Positions 63,194 to 64,000 of a stretch of 64,000 nt of DNA are shown here, piece by piece. Origin of the DNA: Eudromia elegans (taxonomy: Eukaryota > Chordata > Aves > Tinamiformes > Tinamidae); contig PTEX01000015.1 in assembly GCA_003342815.1 (NCBI GenBank), forward strand, positions 5,821,151 to 5,885,150. Direction: 5' to 3'. Both the position numbers and the translations under genes were made by a program. Under the pieces are notes generated by a model, which saw only the letters and a program-made list of their open reading frames with translations, was not told the origin of the DNA and searched no databases. The first letter of the stretch is position 1, and every line of letters starts with the position of its first letter.

Positions 63194-64000
63194 TCATATC
63201 TGTTTTTGGTTTGTTTTGGTTTAGGGTTTTTTTTGACTTCCTGCTCGGCCACATCAATTTACCTTATGATGTTCAGGATTTCTCTCAGCCTTAAGACTTC
63301 ATGTTCCGGACTGTAATACCAGCCGGCAAAGGTTCCTGTCAGCACTGCAGCTCATAATAAGCCAACACAAACACGTGCTCTTATCTCAATGGTCTGAGCC
63401 CCACAGAAAAGGCAGGAGAGTCCAGTGTAACACCATGGAGCCAGTGCAAGCTTCCCACACACCTAGGCAGGACAGAGCGGTGAAATATTTCTCTTCGTGT
63501 GGTCAGCATAAATGCTGTGGTACCACAGAACACTGCCTAATGGACACAAAAATAAATAAGCTGCTAGAACACTTTTCACTTACATCGATTTTCAGAAGCA
63601 GTCCAGGGTTTGCCTGCCTTTTTCCTTAGTTAAAAGCGTAGTGTCGCCACAGTAGAAACAATGAGCAGCTTAGGCAGCCAGGCCTGGGAGCAGATCCTAA
63701 CCCCATGAAAGCTCCTTCATGTGCTTAACGTTAAGCTCATGCTTAAATGCCATGCTGGAGGTAGATTGAGTTGCTTAATACCTATAAAATTCAGCCTTTC
63801 GAGCTGAAGATTTCTGGAGTTCATTCACATCAGCTCTGTGCTTCATTTTACAAGTCAAGAACTGTTTGGCAGAGAACCATGAAATATATCCTGATTTGTC
63901 TTTTTTTTTTTTTCTTCCAAAAGTTAATCTCCTATAAATAAATGCCAGGATCTACATATATAATGCAGTACTAAAACAAGTATAAAAATAACGCTAAACT
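63194..64000. other. Intergenic sequence to window end
   Basis: No gene or repeat recognised beyond a short T run near 63900-63914. Confidence 0.55.

Overview
The window looks like bird nuclear DNA. The evidence is one FABP5 gene whose exons read almost like the chicken protein as I remember it, chicken-repeat-1 (CR1) LINEs as the dominant interspersed repeat, a solo LTR whose polyadenylation/U5 region resembles avian alpharetroviruses, and no recognisable Alu, L1 or other abundant SINE. The species cannot be fixed from sequence alone. It is a genome assembly: there is a run of Ns at 17548-17604 and two single Ns inside a CR1.

The left end (1-2945) holds the 3' three quarters of FABP5 on the + strand. 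It starts inside intron 1 and contains exons 2, 3 and 4, a short 3' UTR and a poly(A) signal. Exon 1 lies to the left of the window. The remaining 61 kb has no protein-coding gene that I can support. In amniotes the next family members (PMP2, FABP4 and relatives) lie downstream of FABP5, so this is most likely the FABP5-PMP2 intergenic interval.

The interval holds six CR1-type copies: an internally deleted copy at 3588-4770 (-), a 3' fragment at 10768-11053 (+), a reverse-transcriptase-bearing copy at 11860-13163 (-), a fragment at 22729-22862 (-), a second and longer reverse-transcriptase-bearing copy at 49776-51660 (-), and a 3' tail at 63084-63193 (+). A much older L3/CR1-like LINE fossil lies at 58790-59275 (-). 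A solo LTR at 14745-15487 is bounded by a perfect 6-bp target duplication.

Between 25.6 and 46.7 kb there are five compact CpG-dense blocks (about 25.7, 27.4, 38.3, 42.2 and 46.0 kb) with no recognised gene. They may be orphan CpG islands, promoters of unannotated noncoding transcripts, or marks of recombination-linked GC bias. The rest is AT-rich intergenic sequence with simple repeats, a perfect 21-bp hairpin at 14154-14203, and small local duplications. I did not find a new multi-gene system. The best leads are the CpG cluster, the retained L3 fossil, the hairpin, and the two near-identical same-orientation CR1 copies.
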